64,000 nucleotides of DNA from Williamsia faeni (GCA_003202005.1 QJJF01000002.1:496001-560000), one strand, 5' to 3'. Numbered from the stretch's first letter, positions 29,913 to 41,612 are shown. Notes: generated by a model from the letters alone, not told the origin. Numbers and translations: made by a program.

Positions 29913-31697
29913 ATGACGGAATCAGGCAGCAACGAGTCCCAGACGGGCGGTGGTCCCAACGCGGACTCGACGCCTGACGGAGAGTGGGGTGCGGCCTCGC
30001 TGCGGCCGTCGAGCGCACCACGATCGGACCCGAGCCCCTTCGGACGGGCAGCGGCCGACAGTGATCTGCAAGCCCGCATCGAAACGCTGACCACGCGCAA
30101 CGCCAAGCTCCTCGACACCCTCAAAGAAGCACGCCAGCAGCTGATCGCACTCCGTGAAGAGGTCGATCGTCTCGGCCAGCCCCCGAGTGGTTACGGCATC
30201 CTGCTCGGCATCTTCGAGGACTCCACGGTCGACGTGTTCACCTCCGGTCGCAAGATGCGGCTCACGTGCTCCCCGAACATCGACGTCGAAGTACTCAAGC
30301 GTGGCCAGACCGTCCGCCTCAACGAAGCGCTCACCATCGTCGAGGCCGGCGAGTTCGACTCCATCGGCGAGATCAGCACCCTGCGCGAGGTTCTGGACGA
30401 CGGTCAGCGCGCACTGGTGGTCGGTCATGCCGATGAAGAGCGTGTGGTCTGGTTGGCCGAGCCGCTCAGCGCGAGTGTGCTGGCCGAAGAAGAGGGCAAT
30501 CGCAAACTGCGTCCGGGTGACTCGCTGCTGATCGACACGAAGGCCGGGTTCGCTTTCGAGCGGGTTCCCAAGGCCGAGGTCGAGGATCTGGTTCTCGAAG
30601 AGGTGCCGGATGTCGGCTACGAGGACATCGGTGGTCTCGGTCGGCAGATCGAGCAGATCCGCGACGCCGTCGAGTTGCCGTTCCTGCACAAAGACCTGTT
30701 TCGCGAGTACGACCTGCGGCCACCGAAGGGTGTGTTGCTGTACGGCCCTCCCGGTTGCGGTAAGACGCTCATCGCCAAGGCGGTGGCGAACTCGCTGGCC
30801 AAGAAGATCGCCGAGGTGCGAGGCGAAGATTCTCGCGAGGCGAAGTCGTTCTTCCTCAACATCAAGGGCCCGGAACTCCTGAACAAGTTCGTCGGTGAGA
30901 CCGAGCGTCACATCCGGCTGATCTTCCAGCGCGCACGCGAGAAGGCGTCGGAAGGTACACCGGTGATCGTGTTCTTCGACGAGATGGACTCGATCTTCCG
31001 GACCCGCGGCTCGGGTGTGTCATCCGATGTCGAGACCACCGTGGTGCCTCAGCTGCTCAGCGAGATCGACGGTGTCGAGGGTCTCGAGAACGTGATCGTC
31101 ATCGGTGCCTCCAACCGCGAGGACATGATCGACCCCGCGATCCTGCGTCCGGGTCGTCTGGACGTCAAGATCAAGATCGAGCGCCCCGACGCCGAATCGG
31201 CGATGGACATCTTCTCGAAGTACCTCGTTCCGACGCTGCCGATCCACCCGGACGACATCAACGAGTTCGGCGGCGACCGCAACGCCTGCATCAAGGCGAT
31301 GATCGAGCGTGTCGTCGAGCGGATGTACGACGAGAGCGACGACAACCGGTTCCTCGAGGTCACCTACGCCAACGGCGACAAAGAGATCATGTACTTCAAG
31401 GACTTCAACTCCGGCGCGATGATCCAGAACGTGGTGGATCGCTCCAAGAAGTACGCCATCAAGTCGCAGTTGGAGACCGGTCAGTCCGGTCTGCGGATCC
31501 AGCACCTCTTCGATTCGATCCTCGACGAGTTCGCGGAGAACGAAGATCTGCCGAACACCACGAACCCGGACGACTGGGCTCGTATCTCCGGCAAGAAGGG
31601 CGAGCGGATCGTCTACATCCGCACCTTGGTCACCGGCAAGAGTTCCGGCGCCAGCCGGGCCATCGACACCGAGACCAACACCGGCCAGTACCTGTAG
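29913..31697 (+). CDS. mpa: Proteasome-associated ATPase (Mpa/ARC)
   Basis: 594 aa. Hexameric AAA unfoldase that recognises pupylated proteins and threads them into the 20S core. Layout: acidic disordered start, coiled coil about 50-90 (Pup receptor), two OB domains ([36 protein letters not shown]), Walker A GPPGCGKT at about 278, Walker [13 protein letters not shown], sensor [17 protein letters not shown], and a C-terminal QYL tail with the penultimate Tyr used to dock into the proteasome. ATG 29913 has GGAGAGGAG eight bases upstream. Followed by a strong UUCG hairpin. Confidence 0.98.
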   Translation: MTESGSNESQTGGGPNADSTPDGEWGAASLRPSSAPRSDPSPFGRAAADSDLQARIETLTTRNAKLLDTLKEARQQLIALREEVDRLGQPPSGYGILLGIFEDSTVDVFTSGRKMRLTCSPNIDVEVLKRGQTVRLNEALTIVEAGEFDSIGEISTLREVLDDGQRALVVGHADEERVVWLAEPLSASVLAEEEGNRKLRPGDSLLIDTKAGFAFERVPKAEVEDLVLEEVPDVGYEDIGGLGRQIEQIRDAVELPFLHKDLFREYDLRPPKGVLLYGPPGCGKTLIAKAVANSLAKKIAEVRGEDSREAKSFFLNIKGPELLNKFVGETERHIRLIFQRAREKASEGTPVIVFFDEMDSIFRTRGSGVSSDVETTVVPQLLSEIDGVEGLENVIVIGASNREDMIDPAILRPGRLDVKIKIERPDAESAMDIFSKYLVPTLPIHPDDINEFGGDRNACIKAMIERVVERMYDESDDNRFLEVTYANGDKEIMYFKDFNSGAMIQNVVDRSKKYAIKSQLETGQSGLRIQHLFDSILDEFAENEDLPNTTNPDDWARISGKKGERIVYIRTLVTGKSSGASRAIDTETNTGQYL

Positions 31698-31717
31698 CCG
31701 GTACCGCAGGACAAAAC

Positions 31718-31757
31718 GAATCAGCGCTCCGCGTCTTCGGACGCGGAGCGCTGATTC
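31718..31757. terminator. 18-bp UUCG-capped bidirectional terminator
   Basis: A perfect 18-bp stem, GAATCAGCGCTCCGCGTC with its complement, closed by the stable UUCG tetraloop, placed between mpa and converging glgP. No U-tract, as is common for actinobacterial terminators. Confidence 0.85.
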
Positions 31758-31800
31758 ATCTGCAGTGGGTACATCGGGCCCGGTAGGCAACCCGCCATTC

Positions 31801-34383
31801 TCAGGCGACTACGACAACCCCGAGTTCAGCTGTCCCGGTGAGCAATCGGTGATAGGGCAGGATCCGCACCGTGTAGCCGACGGGACCGGTCATCGGAAGC
31901 GGAACCGACACCTCGAAGATCGCCTCACCACCCGGTCCACCGTGCTCGGAGACGAGGGTCATCGTCGGTGTGGCGACCTGAGTCAGATTGTCCGCGTCGT
32001 CGACACGTCCGATGACGGCCTGGACCACCACCTGATCGGCGTGCAGTCCGGCCAACTCCACATGGGCGGTCAGAGTCATCGTCGAACCGAGCAGGGCGGT
32101 GTTGTCCAACCCGGCGCTGTCCACGTCGAGCACCCTCACCAACGGCCACGACCGGTCGACCTGGGCCCGGAACCGGGCCAGGTCCTTGGCACCCTCGAAG
32201 TCGTTCTCGGTTGTGGCATGTCCGGAGATCGCGGCCGGGGCGTAGTACTGCTCGGTGTAGTCGCGGACCATTCGTGACGCCAGCACCTGGGGTCCGAGGG
32301 TGTGCAGCGTGTGCCGCACCATCTCGACCCACCGCGCCGGAACCCCGTCGGAGCCGGTGTCGTAGAACTTCGGGACCACCACGTTCTCGAGCAATTCGTA
32401 CAGCGCGGCCGCTTCGAGATCGTCGCGACGTTCGTCGTCGGTGACTCCGTCGGCGGTCGGAATCGCCCATCCGTTGGCGTGGTCGGACATCTCGTCCCAC
32501 CAGCCGTCCATGATCGACAGGTTGAGGCCGCCGTTGAGCGCTGACTTCATACCCGACGTGCCACACGCTTCCATGGGACGCAGTGGATTGTTCAGCCACA
32601 CATCGCATCCGCCGTACAGGTGGCGTGCCATCGCCATGTCGTAGTCCGGCAGGAACACGATCCGGTGCCGGACATCGTTCGCGTCGGCGAAGCGGACGAT
32701 CTGCTGGATGAGCGCCTTGCCGCCGTCGTCCGCGGGATGGGCCTTGCCGGCCACCACCAGCTGTACCGGGCGATCCTTGTCGAGTAGCAACGCCTTGAGC
32801 CGGTCGGTGTCGCGCAGCATCAGTGTCAGTCGCTTGTAGGTCGCCGCCCGCCGGGCGAACCCGATTGTCAGCACCCGCGACGAGAAAACACCTGCGGTCC
32901 AACCCAATTCGGCAGCCGAGAAACCACGTTCGAGACCCGACCGGCGCAGCCGGCGCCGAACCTCGGCGATCAATTCGGTGCGCAGCGTGTTGCGGGTTGC
33001 CCAGAGTTCTTGCGACGAAACATTCTTCATCGCGGCAAGAGTGGAGGACTCGTCGGGCACATCGTCGGAGTCATCGGTCGCCAGTTCGGTCCAACGTGGT
33101 GAACACCAGGTAGGGGCATGGACACCGTTGGTGACCGAACCGATCGGTACCTGGGGGGCATCGAAACCGGGCCACAGGTCGCCGAACATCTCCCGGCTGA
33201 CCGCGCCGTGGAGTTTCGAGACGCCGTTGGTCCGTTGGCCGAGCCTCAGACCCATGTGCGCCATGTTGAAGACGCCGGGATCGGTTTCCTTGCCCAGCGC
33301 CAGGATTCGGGCCAGCTCGAGCCCGGGCAGCAGCGTCGACTGGCCGTGATCGTTGCCGAAGTATCGCCGCACCATGTCGATGGGGAAGCGGTCGATTCCG
33401 GCGGGGACCGGGGTGTGGGTTGTGAAGACCGTCGACGCGCGAACCGCGGAGAGCGCCGAGTCGAAGTCCAATCCGGCACCATGCGGCGACACCAGTTCCC
33501 GAATTCGTTCGGCACCGAGGAATCCGGCGTGACCTTCGTTCATGTGGAAGACGTCCGGATCCTGCAGACCCTCGATGCGCGTGTACTCGCGCACCGCACG
33601 GACACCGCCCACACCGGCCAGGATCTCCTGCTTGATGCGGTGTTCCTGGTCGCCGCCGTACAACCGGTCGGTGACTGCGCGCAGGTCGGTGTCGTTGTCG
33701 GGGATGTCGGAATCCAGTAGCAGCAGCGGGATACGGCCGACGTCGGCGATCCAGAGCCTGGCCCGCAAGACGCGATTGTCGGGCATCGGCACCCGGATCG
33801 TCACCGGGTTGCCGTCCTGGTCGTTGACCGTCCGGACCGGCAGCCCCTGCGGATCGAGATTCGGGTACCGCTCTTTCTGCCACCCGTCGTCGGTCAGCGA
33901 CTGCCGGAAGTAACCACTTCGGTAGAGCAACCCGACACCGATCAGCGGCAGGCCGAGATCTGATGCCGCCTTGAGGTGGTCGCCGGCCAGGATCCCCAAA
34001 CCACCTGAGTAGATCGGCAGAACCTCGGAAATTCCGAACTCCATCGAGAAGTAGGCGATGCCGGTCGGGAAGCGGTTGCCTGCGGCGACCTGTTCCTGGA
34101 ACCACCGCGGCTCGCTCAAGTACTCGTCGAGGTCGTCCGACAGCGCGTTGAGTCGAGCGAGGAAGTCGCCGTCCTCGGACAGCTGCGTCAACCGATCGGG
34201 GCCGATGTCACCGAGCAGCTTCAGTGGATCCCGCAGCCCGGACCACAGGGCCGGATCCATGGATGAAAAGAGTTCCTGGGTGGCCGGATGCCAGGACCAA
34301 CGGAGGTTGGTGGACAACTTCGCCAGGGCTTGGAGGGACGTGGGCAGGTGGGCGCGGACGGTGAAGCGGCGCAGTGCTTTCAC
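31801..34383 (-). CDS. glgP: Glycogen (alpha-glucan) phosphorylase
   Basis: 860 aa from GTG 34383 ([13 protein letters not shown]), matching the mycobacterial GlgP N-terminus. GT35 enzyme releasing glucose-1-phosphate from alpha-1,4-glucan. It begins with the actinobacterial DUF3417 domain (about 1-120), followed by [57 protein letters not shown], and the PLP-lysine region [15 protein letters not shown]. The gene is inserted, on the opposite strand, between mpa and dop, which adjoin more closely in tuberculosis. Divergent from dop across 68 nt. Confidence 0.97.
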   Translation of the reverse strand: MKALRRFTVRAHLPTSLQALAKLSTNLRWSWHPATQELFSSMDPALWSGLRDPLKLLGDIGPDRLTQLSEDGDFLARLNALSDDLDEYLSEPRWFQEQVAAGNRFPTGIAYFSMEFGISEVLPIYSGGLGILAGDHLKAASDLGLPLIGVGLLYRSGYFRQSLTDDGWQKERYPNLDPQGLPVRTVNDQDGNPVTIRVPMPDNRVLRARLWIADVGRIPLLLLDSDIPDNDTDLRAVTDRLYGGDQEHRIKQEILAGVGGVRAVREYTRIEGLQDPDVFHMNEGHAGFLGAERIRELVSPHGAGLDFDSALSAVRASTVFTTHTPVPAGIDRFPIDMVRRYFGNDHGQSTLLPGLELARILALGKETDPGVFNMAHMGLRLGQRTNGVSKLHGAVSREMFGDLWPGFDAPQVPIGSVTNGVHAPTWCSPRWTELATDDSDDVPDESSTLAAMKNVSSQELWATRNTLRTELIAEVRRRLRRSGLERGFSAAELGWTAGVFSSRVLTIGFARRAATYKRLTLMLRDTDRLKALLLDKDRPVQLVVAGKAHPADDGGKALIQQIVRFADANDVRHRIVFLPDYDMAMARHLYGGCDVWLNNPLRPMEACGTSGMKSALNGGLNLSIMDGWWDEMSDHANGWAIPTADGVTDDERRDDLEAAALYELLENVVVPKFYDTGSDGVPARWVEMVRHTLHTLGPQVLASRMVRDYTEQYYAPAAISGHATTENDFEGAKDLARFRAQVDRSWPLVRVLDVDSAGLDNTALLGSTMTLTAHVELAGLHADQVVVQAVIGRVDDADNLTQVATPTMTLVSEHGGPGGEAIFEVSVPLPMTGPVGYTVRILPYHRLLTGTAELGVVVVA

Positions 34384-34451
34384 GGCGCAAACAGTACCCA
34401 TCTCCGCGCTCGTCCGCGACCGGTACATCATGCACCGCTACGCTCGACCCC

Positions 34452-35954
34452 ATGCAGCGCATAATCGGAACCGAAGTCGAATATGGAATCTCGGCTCCGA
34501 ACGATCCAGGTGCCAATCCGATCATGACCTCGACGCAAGCGGTACTCGCGTACGCGGCTGCGGCCGGAGTTCCTCGCGCAAAGCGCACCCGATGGGATTA
34601 CGAACCGGAATCGCCGCTGCGGGATGCCCGCGGATTCGACCTCGGGCGGGGGTCCGGTCCGGCCCCGATCATCGATGCCGACGAAGTCGGTGCGGCCAAC
34701 ATGATCCTCACCAACGGTGCCCGGCTGTACGTCGACCATGCCCATCCGGAGTACTCGGCGCCCGAGGTGACCGACCCGCTCGACGCGGTGATCTGGGACA
34801 AGGCCGGCGAACGGGTCATGGAGGCGGCGGCCAGGCATGTGGCCAGCGTGCCCGGTGCCCCGAGACTGCAGTTGTACAAGAACAACATCGACGGCAAAGG
34901 TGCGTCGTACGGGACGCACGAGAACTACCTGATGGCCCGGTCGACACCGTTCAACTCGGTCATCACCGGACTCACCCCGTTCTTCGCGTCGCGCCAGGTC
35001 TTCACCGGCTCGGGACGTGTCGGCATCGGGCAATCCGGGGACGAAGCGGGCTTTCAGCTCAGCCAGCGTGCCGACTACATCGAGGTCGAGGTCGGCCTCG
35101 AGACCACCCTCAAGCGCGGGATCATCAACACCCGCGACGAGCCGCACGCCGATCCGGAGCGGTACCGGCGGCTGCACGTGATCATCGGCGACGCGAACCT
35201 CGCGGAGACCGCAACGTATCTCAAGGTCGGTTCGACCTCGCTGGTTCTCGACCTGATCGAAGCCGGTGTCGAACTACGGGATTTGGAACTGGCCCGCCCG
35301 GTGCACGCCGTGCACGTCATCAGCCACGACCCGACTCTTCAGGTGACCGTTGCGCTCGCCGACGGGCGCGAGATGACCGCTCTTGCGCTGCAACGGATTT
35401 ACCACGAGCGTTGCGCGGCATTCCACGACGCCAACCACAGCGACGACCTCCGCGCCAAGGACGTTCTCGACACCTGGGCCGATGTCCTCGACAAACTCGA
35501 GCGCGATCCGATGGAGTGCGCGAACCTGCTCGACTGGCCCGCCAAGCTCCGTCTGCTCGAGGGGTTCCGTCAGCGCGAGAACCTGGCCTGGTCCGCACCG
35601 CGCCTGCACCTCGTCGACCTGCAGTACTCGGACGTGCGACTGGACAAGGGGCTCTACAACCGATTGGTGGCCCGTGGGTCGATGAAACGACTCACCACCG
35701 AGCAACAGGTGATGGACGCCATCGGCAATCCGCCGGAGAACACCCGCGCCTACTTCCGGGGTGAGTGCCTGCGTCGTTTCGGAGCCGACATCGCGGCCGC
35801 GAGTTGGGATTCGGTCATCTTTGATCTGGGCGGCGAGTCGCTGGTACGGATCCCGACGCTCGAACCCTTGCGGGGGAGCAAGGCACACGTCGGTGAACTG
35901 CTCGATTCGGTTGATTCCGCGGCCGAATTGGTCAATCAACTGACCACGCCGTAG
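34452..35954 (+). CDS. dop: Deamidase/depupylase of Pup
   Basis: 500 aa. Converts the C-terminal Gln of Pup to Glu and also removes Pup from substrates. Glutamine-synthetase/carboxylate-amine-ligase fold shared with Paf[10 protein letters not shown] (metal-binding Glu residues) at the start, [19 protein letters not shown] (catalytic Asp region), [25 protein letters not shown] (nucleotide and metal site), and [18 protein letters not shown] 34452. Because Pup here ends in Gln, Dop is needed for conjugation. It is 121 nt from pup. Confidence 0.97.
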   Translation: MQRIIGTEVEYGISAPNDPGANPIMTSTQAVLAYAAAAGVPRAKRTRWDYEPESPLRDARGFDLGRGSGPAPIIDADEVGAANMILTNGARLYVDHAHPEYSAPEVTDPLDAVIWDKAGERVMEAAARHVASVPGAPRLQLYKNNIDGKGASYGTHENYLMARSTPFNSVITGLTPFFASRQVFTGSGRVGIGQSGDEAGFQLSQRADYIEVEVGLETTLKRGIINTRDEPHADPERYRRLHVIIGDANLAETATYLKVGSTSLVLDLIEAGVELRDLELARPVHAVHVISHDPTLQVTVALADGREMTALALQRIYHERCAAFHDANHSDDLRAKDVLDTWADVLDKLERDPMECANLLDWPAKLRLLEGFRQRENLAWSAPRLHLVDLQYSDVRLDKGLYNRLVARGSMKRLTTEQQVMDAIGNPPENTRAYFRGECLRRFGADIAAASWDSVIFDLGGESLVRIPTLEPLRGSKAHVGELLDSVDSAAELVNQLTTP

Positions 35955-36038
35955 CGATTCGTCCGTCAGCGAAATCGCCGTCTCCACGCGTGCATATCCG
36001 TCGCCAGATCATGTTCGCCCGGTAGGGTGATAGAACGT

Positions 36039-36057
36039 ACGGTCCCGGCGGGACCGT
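36039..36057 (+). promoter_or_regulatory. 5' leader hairpin and strong RBS of pup
   Basis: Perfect 8-bp hairpin ACGGTCCC/GGGACCGT with a 3-nt loop sits just after a possible -10 (TAGGGT at 36023), and six bases later AAGGAGG provides a near-ideal ribosome site for pup. It may stabilise the 5' end of the pup-prcBA message; this is inferred. Confidence 0.4.
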
Positions 36058-36075
36058 GGTCTGAAGGAGGCAGCG

Positions 36076-36267
36076 ATGGCGCAGGAACAAACCAAGCGCA
36101 CGGGCGGTAACGACGACGACGGTGCCGGTGCGGATTCGGGTGCAGGTCAAGAGCGCCGGGAGAAGCTGACCGACGACACCGATGACCTGCTCGACGAGAT
36201 CGATGACGTGCTCGAGGAGAACGCCGAGGACTTCGTCCGCGCCTATGTTCAGAAGGGCGGCCAGTGA
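36076..36267 (+). CDS. pup: Prokaryotic ubiquitin-like protein
   Basis: 63 aa intrinsically disordered tag. Acidic sequence ending [11 protein letters not shown]: the C-terminal GGQ is the inactive form requiring Dop deamidation to GGE before PafA links its gamma-carboxyl to substrate lysines. The Mpa-binding helix is the [20 protein letters not shown] region. Preceded by an AAGGAGG site and overlapping prcB by four bases (GTGA), so tag and protease core are coupled. Confidence 0.98.
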   Translation: MAQEQTKRTGGNDDDGAGADSGAGQERREKLTDDTDDLLDEIDDVLEENAEDFVRAYVQKGGQ

Positions 36268-37112
36268 CCGATCGGATCCGGTCTCTCGGCCAGGACATCT
36301 CTTCGTTTTCCGACTATCTGCGTAAGAACGCACCAGATCTGTTGCCCAGGAACAGGGTTACACCGGATATGGCTGCAAATATCCCGCATGGCACCACCAT
36401 CGTCGCGGTGACATACCCCGGTGGTGTGGTGCTTGCGGGTGATCGGCGTGCCACGTCCGGCAACCTGATCGCCAGCCGCGACATGCGCAAGGTGTTCATC
36501 ACCGATGACTACTCTGCTGCCGGCATCGCCGGTACTGCGGGAGTGGCGATCGAAATGATCCGTCTGTTCGCTGTCGAGCTCGAGCACTACGAAAAGATCG
36601 AGGGCGTGTCGCTGACCCTCGACGGCAAGGTCAATCGGCTGGCCTCCATGGTCCGGTCGAACCTCGAGGCGGCGATGGCCGGACTCGCGGCCATTCCACT
36701 GCTCGTCGGCTACGACCCCGACGGTATCGATCCGCAGCGTCCCGGCCGGATCTTCTCCTTCGACGTTGCCGGCGACCGCCACGAGGAGCACGGCGGCTAC
36801 CAGGCCATCGGCTCCGGTTCGGTGTTCGCCAAGTCGGCTATCAAAAAGCTCTACCGCGACGACCTGACCGCAGACGAGGCACTGTCGGTGGCCATCGAAT
36901 CGCTGTACGACGCGGCCGACGACGACTCGGCAACCGGCGGTCCCGACATGGTTCGTGGTCTTTATCCCACCGCTGCGACCGTCACGGCCGAAGGTGCCGC
37001 CGAGGTCCCCGCAGCCACGATCGAGCAATCTGCCCGCGCCGTCATCACCCGGCGTTCGGCAGCGCACAACGGGTCCGGCAGCAGCGACATCAAGAACGGT
37101 GGTGACGCATGA
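36264..37112 (+). CDS. prcB: 20S proteasome beta subunit
   Basis: 282 aa, GTG 36264. Ntn-hydrolase with a 43-residue propeptide; cleavage between G43 and T44 (HG|TTIVAV) exposes the catalytic Thr. Other active-site residues are visible as D in [10 protein letters not shown] and K in RKVFITD. The propeptide includes [20 protein letters not shown]-terminus is extended and hydrophilic. Overlaps both pup and prcA by four bases, consistent with equal subunit production for the alpha7-beta7-beta7-alpha7 core. Confidence 0.98.
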   Translation: MTDRIRSLGQDISSFSDYLRKNAPDLLPRNRVTPDMAANIPHGTTIVAVTYPGGVVLAGDRRATSGNLIASRDMRKVFITDDYSAAGIAGTAGVAIEMIRLFAVELEHYEKIEGVSLTLDGKVNRLASMVRSNLEAAMAGLAAIPLLVGYDPDGIDPQRPGRIFSFDVAGDRHEEHGGYQAIGSGSVFAKSAIKKLYRDDLTADEALSVAIESLYDAADDDSATGGPDMVRGLYPTAATVTAEGAAEVPAATIEQSARAVITRRSAAHNGSGSSDIKNGGDA

Positions 37113-37855
37113 CCTTCCCGTATTACGCCAGTGCCGAACAGATCATGCGCGATCGTTCGGAGCTGGCCCGCAAGGGCATTGCCCGCGGTCGCAGCGTCAT
37201 CGCGCTGACGTACGCCGACGGTGTCCTGTTCGTGGCAGAGAACCCGTCGAACACGTTGCGCAAGGTCAGCGAGATCTATGACCGCATCGGGTTCGCCGCA
37301 GTCGGCAAGTACAACGAGTTCGAAAGTCTCCGTAAGGCGGGCATCCAGCACGCCGACATGCGTGGATACAACTACGACCGGGCCGACGTCAGCGGACTGT
37401 CGCTGGCCAATGCATACGCCAGCACACTCGGAGCGGTCTTCACCGAACAACCGAAGCCGTACGAGGTCGAATTGTGTGTGGCAGAGGTGAGCCGCCCCGG
37501 TAAGCCGGGACCGTCGCAGCTCTACCGCATCACCTACGACGGATCGATCGTCGACGAGACCCGGTTTCTGGTGATGGGCGGTTCCACGGAGTCGACCACC
37601 GCATCGATGAAGGATTCGTACGATCCCGAGGCAGATCTGAAGTCTGCATTGGGATCGGCGATCACGGCTCTGGAAACTCCGGCGGCCGCAAACGGGTCCT
37701 CGTCGAGCAGTTCCTCGGTGCCTGAACCCCGCACATTGCAGCCGAGTGACCTCGAGGTGGCAATCCTCGACCACGGTCGCCCGCGCCGCGCGTTCCGTCG
37801 CCTGACGGGGTCGACTCTGGTCGACCTCCTTCCGGCACGCGAAAACGACAACTGA
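37109..37855 (+). CDS. prcA: 20S proteasome alpha subunit
   Basis: 248 aa, ATG 37109. Outer-ring, gate-forming subunit without catalytic Thr. Conserved N-terminal helix region [31 protein letters not shown], then [29 protein letters not shown]. The C-terminal ~60 residues (Ser-rich, then basic) are expected to be disordered. Overlaps prcB by four bases; pafA follows after 40 nt. Confidence 0.98.
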   Translation: MTFPYYASAEQIMRDRSELARKGIARGRSVIALTYADGVLFVAENPSNTLRKVSEIYDRIGFAAVGKYNEFESLRKAGIQHADMRGYNYDRADVSGLSLANAYASTLGAVFTEQPKPYEVELCVAEVSRPGKPGPSQLYRITYDGSIVDETRFLVMGGSTESTTASMKDSYDPEADLKSALGSAITALETPAAANGSSSSSSSVPEPRTLQPSDLEVAILDHGRPRRAFRRLTGSTLVDLLPARENDN

Positions 37856-37895
37856 AGCAGTACTTGTCTGGTCCCACGGCAGTAGGGTTGTAATT

Positions 37896-39254
37896 GTGCA
37901 GCGACGAATCATGGGTATCGAAACCGAGTTCGGTGTCACGTGTACTTTTCACGGACATCGGCGGCTCAGTCCCGACGAAGTCGCGCGGTATCTGTTCCGC
38001 CGGGTGGTGTCGTGGGGTCGGTCGTCGAATGTGTTCCTGCAGAACGGGGCGCGACTCTACCTCGACGTGGGTTCGCATCCCGAGTACGCGACCGCAGAAT
38101 GCGACAACCTGCAGCAGCTGATCGAACACGATCGGGCAGGCGAGTTGGTCCTGGAAGATCTGCTGATCGACGCCGAACGGCGTCTGGCCGATGAAGGTAT
38201 CGGCGGCGACATCTACCTGTTCAAGAACAACACCGACTCGGCGGGCAACTCGTACGGCTGCCACGAGAACTATCTGGTGGTCCGGGCAGGGGAGTTCTCA
38301 CGCATCTCCGACGTCCTGCTGCCGTTCCTCGTGACCCGCCAATTGATCTGTGGTGCCGGCAAAGTGCTGCAGACGCCCAAGGCCGCGACGTTCTGTCTGT
38401 CGCAGCGGGCCGAGCACATCTGGGAAGGTGTCTCGTCGGCGACCACCCGTAGCCGCCCGATCATCAACACCCGCGACGAGCCGCATGCCGATGCCGAGAA
38501 GTACCGGCGGCTGCACGTGATCGTCGGGGATTCGAACATGGCCGAGACCAGCACGATGCTCAAGGTCGGATCGGCGGCGCTGGTCCTGGAGATGATCGAG
38601 GCCGGCGTCGCATTCCGCGACTTCGCGCTCGACAACCCCATCAGGGCCATCCGCGAGGTCTCCCACGACCTCACCGGAAGTCGACCGGTCCGCCTGGCCG
38701 GTGGCCGCCAGGCCAGCGCGCTCGACATCCAACGCGAGTACCACTCCCGGGCCGTCGAGCACCTGAAGACCCGGAAGCCGGATCAGCAGATGACCCAGGT
38801 CGTCGATCTGTGGGGCCGGATGCTCGACGCCGTCGACCAGCAGGATTTCGCGAAAGTCGATACCGAGGTCGACTGGGTGATCAAGCGCAAGCTCTTCCAG
38901 CGCTATCAGGACCGCTACTCGATGGACCTGTCCGATCCGAAGATCTCGCAGCTCGACCTCGCGTATCACGACATCAAGCGCGGTCGTGGCGTCTTCGATC
39001 TGCTGCAGCGCAAGGGTCTGGCCGCGAGGGTGACCACCGACGAGGCAATCCAGGCTGCTGTCGACACACCACCGCAGACCACCCGGGCCAAGCTCCGCGG
39101 CGACTTCATCGCTGCCGCGCAGAAGGCCGGCCGCGACTTCACCGTCGACTGGGTGCACCTGAAGCTGAACGATCAGGCCCAGCGCACGGTGCTCTGCAAG
39201 GATCCGTTCCGCAATGTCGATGAGCGCGTCGAACGCCTGATCGCCTCCATGTGA
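37896..39254 (+). CDS. pafA: Pup ligase
   Basis: 452 aa, GTG 37896. Attaches deamidated Pup to lysines of target proteins, using ATP to activate the Pup C-terminal Glu. Glutamine-synthetase-like fold: [14 protein letters not shown] with the ATP/metal-binding Glu residues (ETE), [20 protein letters not shown] (catalytic Asp region), [39 protein letters not shown], and the C-terminal ~70-residue domain ending in [12 protein letters not shown]. Lacks the Dop-specific N-terminal loop. Followed by pafB after 15 nt. Confidence 0.98.
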   Translation: MQRRIMGIETEFGVTCTFHGHRRLSPDEVARYLFRRVVSWGRSSNVFLQNGARLYLDVGSHPEYATAECDNLQQLIEHDRAGELVLEDLLIDAERRLADEGIGGDIYLFKNNTDSAGNSYGCHENYLVVRAGEFSRISDVLLPFLVTRQLICGAGKVLQTPKAATFCLSQRAEHIWEGVSSATTRSRPIINTRDEPHADAEKYRRLHVIVGDSNMAETSTMLKVGSAALVLEMIEAGVAFRDFALDNPIRAIREVSHDLTGSRPVRLAGGRQASALDIQREYHSRAVEHLKTRKPDQQMTQVVDLWGRMLDAVDQQDFAKVDTEVDWVIKRKLFQRYQDRYSMDLSDPKISQLDLAYHDIKRGRGVFDLLQRKGLAARVTTDEAIQAAVDTPPQTTRAKLRGDFIAAAQKAGRDFTVDWVHLKLNDQAQRTVLCKDPFRNVDERVERLIASM

Positions 39255-39269
39255 AACTAGGCTGGTCCG

Positions 39270-40259
39270 GTGGCGACCAACAAGGTTGAACGGTTGATGA
39301 ACCTGGTGATCTGCTTGCTGTCCACCAGTCAGTACCTTTCCGCCGATCACATCCGAAGCAGCGTTATCGGATATCAGGATTCGAAGTCCACCGAGGCCTT
39401 CAACCGGATGTTCGAGCGCGACAAGAACGAGCTCCGCGACCTCGGCATCCCGGTGGAAACCGGCCGGACATCGGGGTTCACGGTTGTCGACGGCTACCGG
39501 ATCAACCGGTCCGAGTACGAACTCCCCGACATCTCTCTCGATCCCGACGAGGCGGCCGCGGTAGCGCTGGCCGCCGCTCTGTGGGATTCGCCTGAACTCG
39601 CGGCCTCCAGTCACAGCGCCTTGATGAAGTTGCGCGCGGCCGGAGTGCAGATGGAGTCGGCGTTCGACGAGAACTCCACGGCCATCCATTCGAGTACACC
39701 GCAGGGCATCGGTTCACCGGCCGTGCTCGGTTCGTTGCTGAGCGCTCTCGACGAGAGCCGCCCGGTTCGGTTCGAGCACCGGCCCGGCCCGACCTCACCG
39801 CATGTCACACGGACAGTAGAGCCGTGGGGTGTGGTGACCCACCTGGGCCGCTGGTATCTCGTCGGACACGACCGCGACCGCGAACAGACACGCACCTACA
39901 GACTCACCCGCATCCTCTCGGTGACACCGTTCGGCAAGGTCGGGGAACTCACCCGGCCCACCAATATCGATCTGCGTCAGATCGTGGCCGACGCCGTGGA
40001 TCGATCGGGTCCGGTGGTCACCGCCCGGGTCTGGGTGGCCGAGAACCGGGCAGCTGGTCTGCGCCGCATCGCGACATCCGCCGAACCGGGGACGCACGCG
40101 GGCCGCGCCGGCAGCATCCTGAACATTTCGATGAAGTCGACCGACGGTCTCACCCGCCAGGTGCTCGCGGCCGGCACCGAAGCGCTTGTCCTCGAACCGC
40201 CGGAACTCCGCGACAACGTGATCAGCGAACTCACCATACTCAGCGAGGCGGGCGAATGA
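39270..40259 (+). CDS. pafB: PafB, WYL-domain DNA-damage regulator subunit
   Basis: 329 aa, GTG 39270. N-terminal winged helix (KVERLMNLVICLLSTSQYLSADHIRSSVIGY), then a WYL domain (VRFEHRPGPTSPHVTRTVEPWGVVTHLGRWYLVGHDRDREQTRTYRLTRI) and a C-terminal WCX-like extension. With PafC it forms a transcription activator of the LexA-independent mycobacterial DNA-damage response; the WYL domains are thought to bind a nucleic-acid ligand. Overlaps pafC by four bases. Confidence 0.95.
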   Translation: MATNKVERLMNLVICLLSTSQYLSADHIRSSVIGYQDSKSTEAFNRMFERDKNELRDLGIPVETGRTSGFTVVDGYRINRSEYELPDISLDPDEAAAVALAAALWDSPELAASSHSALMKLRAAGVQMESAFDENSTAIHSSTPQGIGSPAVLGSLLSALDESRPVRFEHRPGPTSPHVTRTVEPWGVVTHLGRWYLVGHDRDREQTRTYRLTRILSVTPFGKVGELTRPTNIDLRQIVADAVDRSGPVVTARVWVAENRAAGLRRIATSAEPGTHAGRAGSILNISMKSTDGLTRQVLAAGTEALVLEPPELRDNVISELTILSEAGE

Positions 40260-41248
40260 GCGCCGGTACCGATCGACTCAACCGGATGCTGGTGATGGTC
40301 CCGTATTTCCTGGCCCATCCCGGCGTCAATGCCGCAAAAGCAGCGGTCGATCTGGGGACCACACCCAAGCAGGTGCTCGAGGATCTCCAGCAGCTGTGGA
40401 TGTGTGGACTGCCGGGTTACACACCGGGCGACCTGATCGACCTGGCGTTCTCACCCGACAGCGTTGAGGACGGCGTCGCGGTGACGTTCTCTGCCGGCAT
40501 CGACCGGCCGCTGAAACTCACCGGCACCGAGGCCGCACCGCTGCTGGTGGCGTTGCGTTCATTGATCGACGCCGCCGGAGTGGTCGACCCGGCCGCGGCG
40601 CGACGGGCCATCGCGAAGATCGAGAACGCGATGGGTTCGCGACTCGGAGAAGCCGTCACCGATACTCCGGTCGATCTGTCCAGTGCCGGCGAATCCGACG
40701 CAGTGACCGCCGTTCGCGAGGCTGTTCGCAGCCACCGGGCGGTACGGCTGCGGTATTACTCGGCCTCGCGGGACGTGGTCGGTGAACGCGTGGTCGACCC
40801 GATCCGCATCCAGGCGATCCAGAACCACGGATACCTCGAAGGCTGGTGCCGGAGCAGCGAAGGCATTCGGTTGTTCCGTTTTGATCGGATCGAGGCGGCG
40901 ACCGTGCTCGACGAGCCCAGTGCTCCGCCGCCATCCGCGGGCGACAGTGCGTTGGCCCTGTTCGAGAGCGATTCGGAGCTCCCCGAAGCAGTGGTGGAAA
41001 TCGACCCGGACGTGGTCTGGGTGCTCGACTACTACCTGATAGAGCCCCTCGACCCCGACAATCTGGCCGGTTCGCAGGGGCCGGTTGTCGCGACGATGAG
41101 GTACGGCTCGGAGGAATGGCTCACCCGGTTTGTGCTCAGCTTCGGTGGCAAGATCAGAGTCCGCAACAGCGAGCTGTCCGGCGAGGTCCGTTCGAGAGCG
41201 GCGGCCACGCTGGGCATGTACGGCGCAGACTCACTGCCGGCCACCTGA
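40256..41248 (+). CDS. pafC: PafC, WYL-domain DNA-damage regulator subunit
   Basis: 330 aa, ATG 40256 (ATGA overlap with pafB). Helix-turn-helix start (TDRLNRMLVMVPYFLAHPGVNAAKAAVDLGTTPKQVLEDLQQLWMCGLPG), middle WYL domain (RAVRLRYYSASRDVVGERVVDPIRIQAIQNHGYLEGWCRSSEGIRLFRFDRI), C-terminal WCX domain. Acts only as a heterodimer with PafB in this group. Downstream tatA starts after 91 nt. Confidence 0.95.
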   Translation: MSAGTDRLNRMLVMVPYFLAHPGVNAAKAAVDLGTTPKQVLEDLQQLWMCGLPGYTPGDLIDLAFSPDSVEDGVAVTFSAGIDRPLKLTGTEAAPLLVALRSLIDAAGVVDPAAARRAIAKIENAMGSRLGEAVTDTPVDLSSAGESDAVTAVREAVRSHRAVRLRYYSASRDVVGERVVDPIRIQAIQNHGYLEGWCRSSEGIRLFRFDRIEAATVLDEPSAPPPSAGDSALALFESDSELPEAVVEIDPDVVWVLDYYLIEPLDPDNLAGSQGPVVATMRYGSEEWLTRFVLSFGGKIRVRNSELSGEVRSRAAATLGMYGADSLPAT

Positions 41249-41339
41249 CAGGTGCCTGTGAGGCCGCTGTTCGAACCGTTAGGGTTGGGCTTGGTCCGGT
41301 AGGATTGCGGACGAACTCAATGGGAGAGGTAGCTTCACA

Positions 41340-41612
41340 ATGAATGCATTACAGCCATGGCACGTCATTCTTGTGGTGGTCGTGTTCTTGGTCCTTTTCG
41401 GATCCAAGAAGCTGCCGGACGCCGCACGTGGACTGGGACGTTCGATGCGCATCTTCAAGAGTGAGGTCAAGGAGATGCAGAACGAGAACAATTCCGACAA
41501 GCCCGCTCCGACTCCGACTCCGACTCCGACACCAGAGTCGCGGCCGCAGATCACGTCGGGCCTTGACGGAACACCGCCGAATTCGACCGAATCCGAACGT
41601 CGTTCTGCCTGA
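41340..41612 (+). CDS. tatA: Sec-independent translocase subunit TatA
   Basis: 90 aa, ATG 41340 after GGGAGAGG. One membrane span ([27 protein letters not shown]), the FG-KKLP hinge and amphipathic helix typical of TatA, then a charged and Pro/Thr-rich tail. The tail has a PTPTPTPTP run encoded by four copies of a 6-bp repeat (ACTCCG). It forms the Tat pore with TatC; a separate tatB, if present, lies outside the window. Confidence 0.96.
   Translation: MNALQPWHVILVVVVFLVLFGSKKLPDAARGLGRSMRIFKSEVKEMQNENNSDKPAPTPTPTPTPESRPQITSGLDGTPPNSTESERRSA

Noticed and set aside
41279-41297. IdeR-like iron box before tatA
   Set aside because: TTAGGGTTGGGCTTGGTCC has the left half only and lacks the symmetrical right half of the 19-bp consensus.
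41500-41535. Phase-variable repeat in tatA
   Set aside because: The repeat unit is 6 bp, so copy changes keep the frame; it only alters the length of the Pro/Thr tail.
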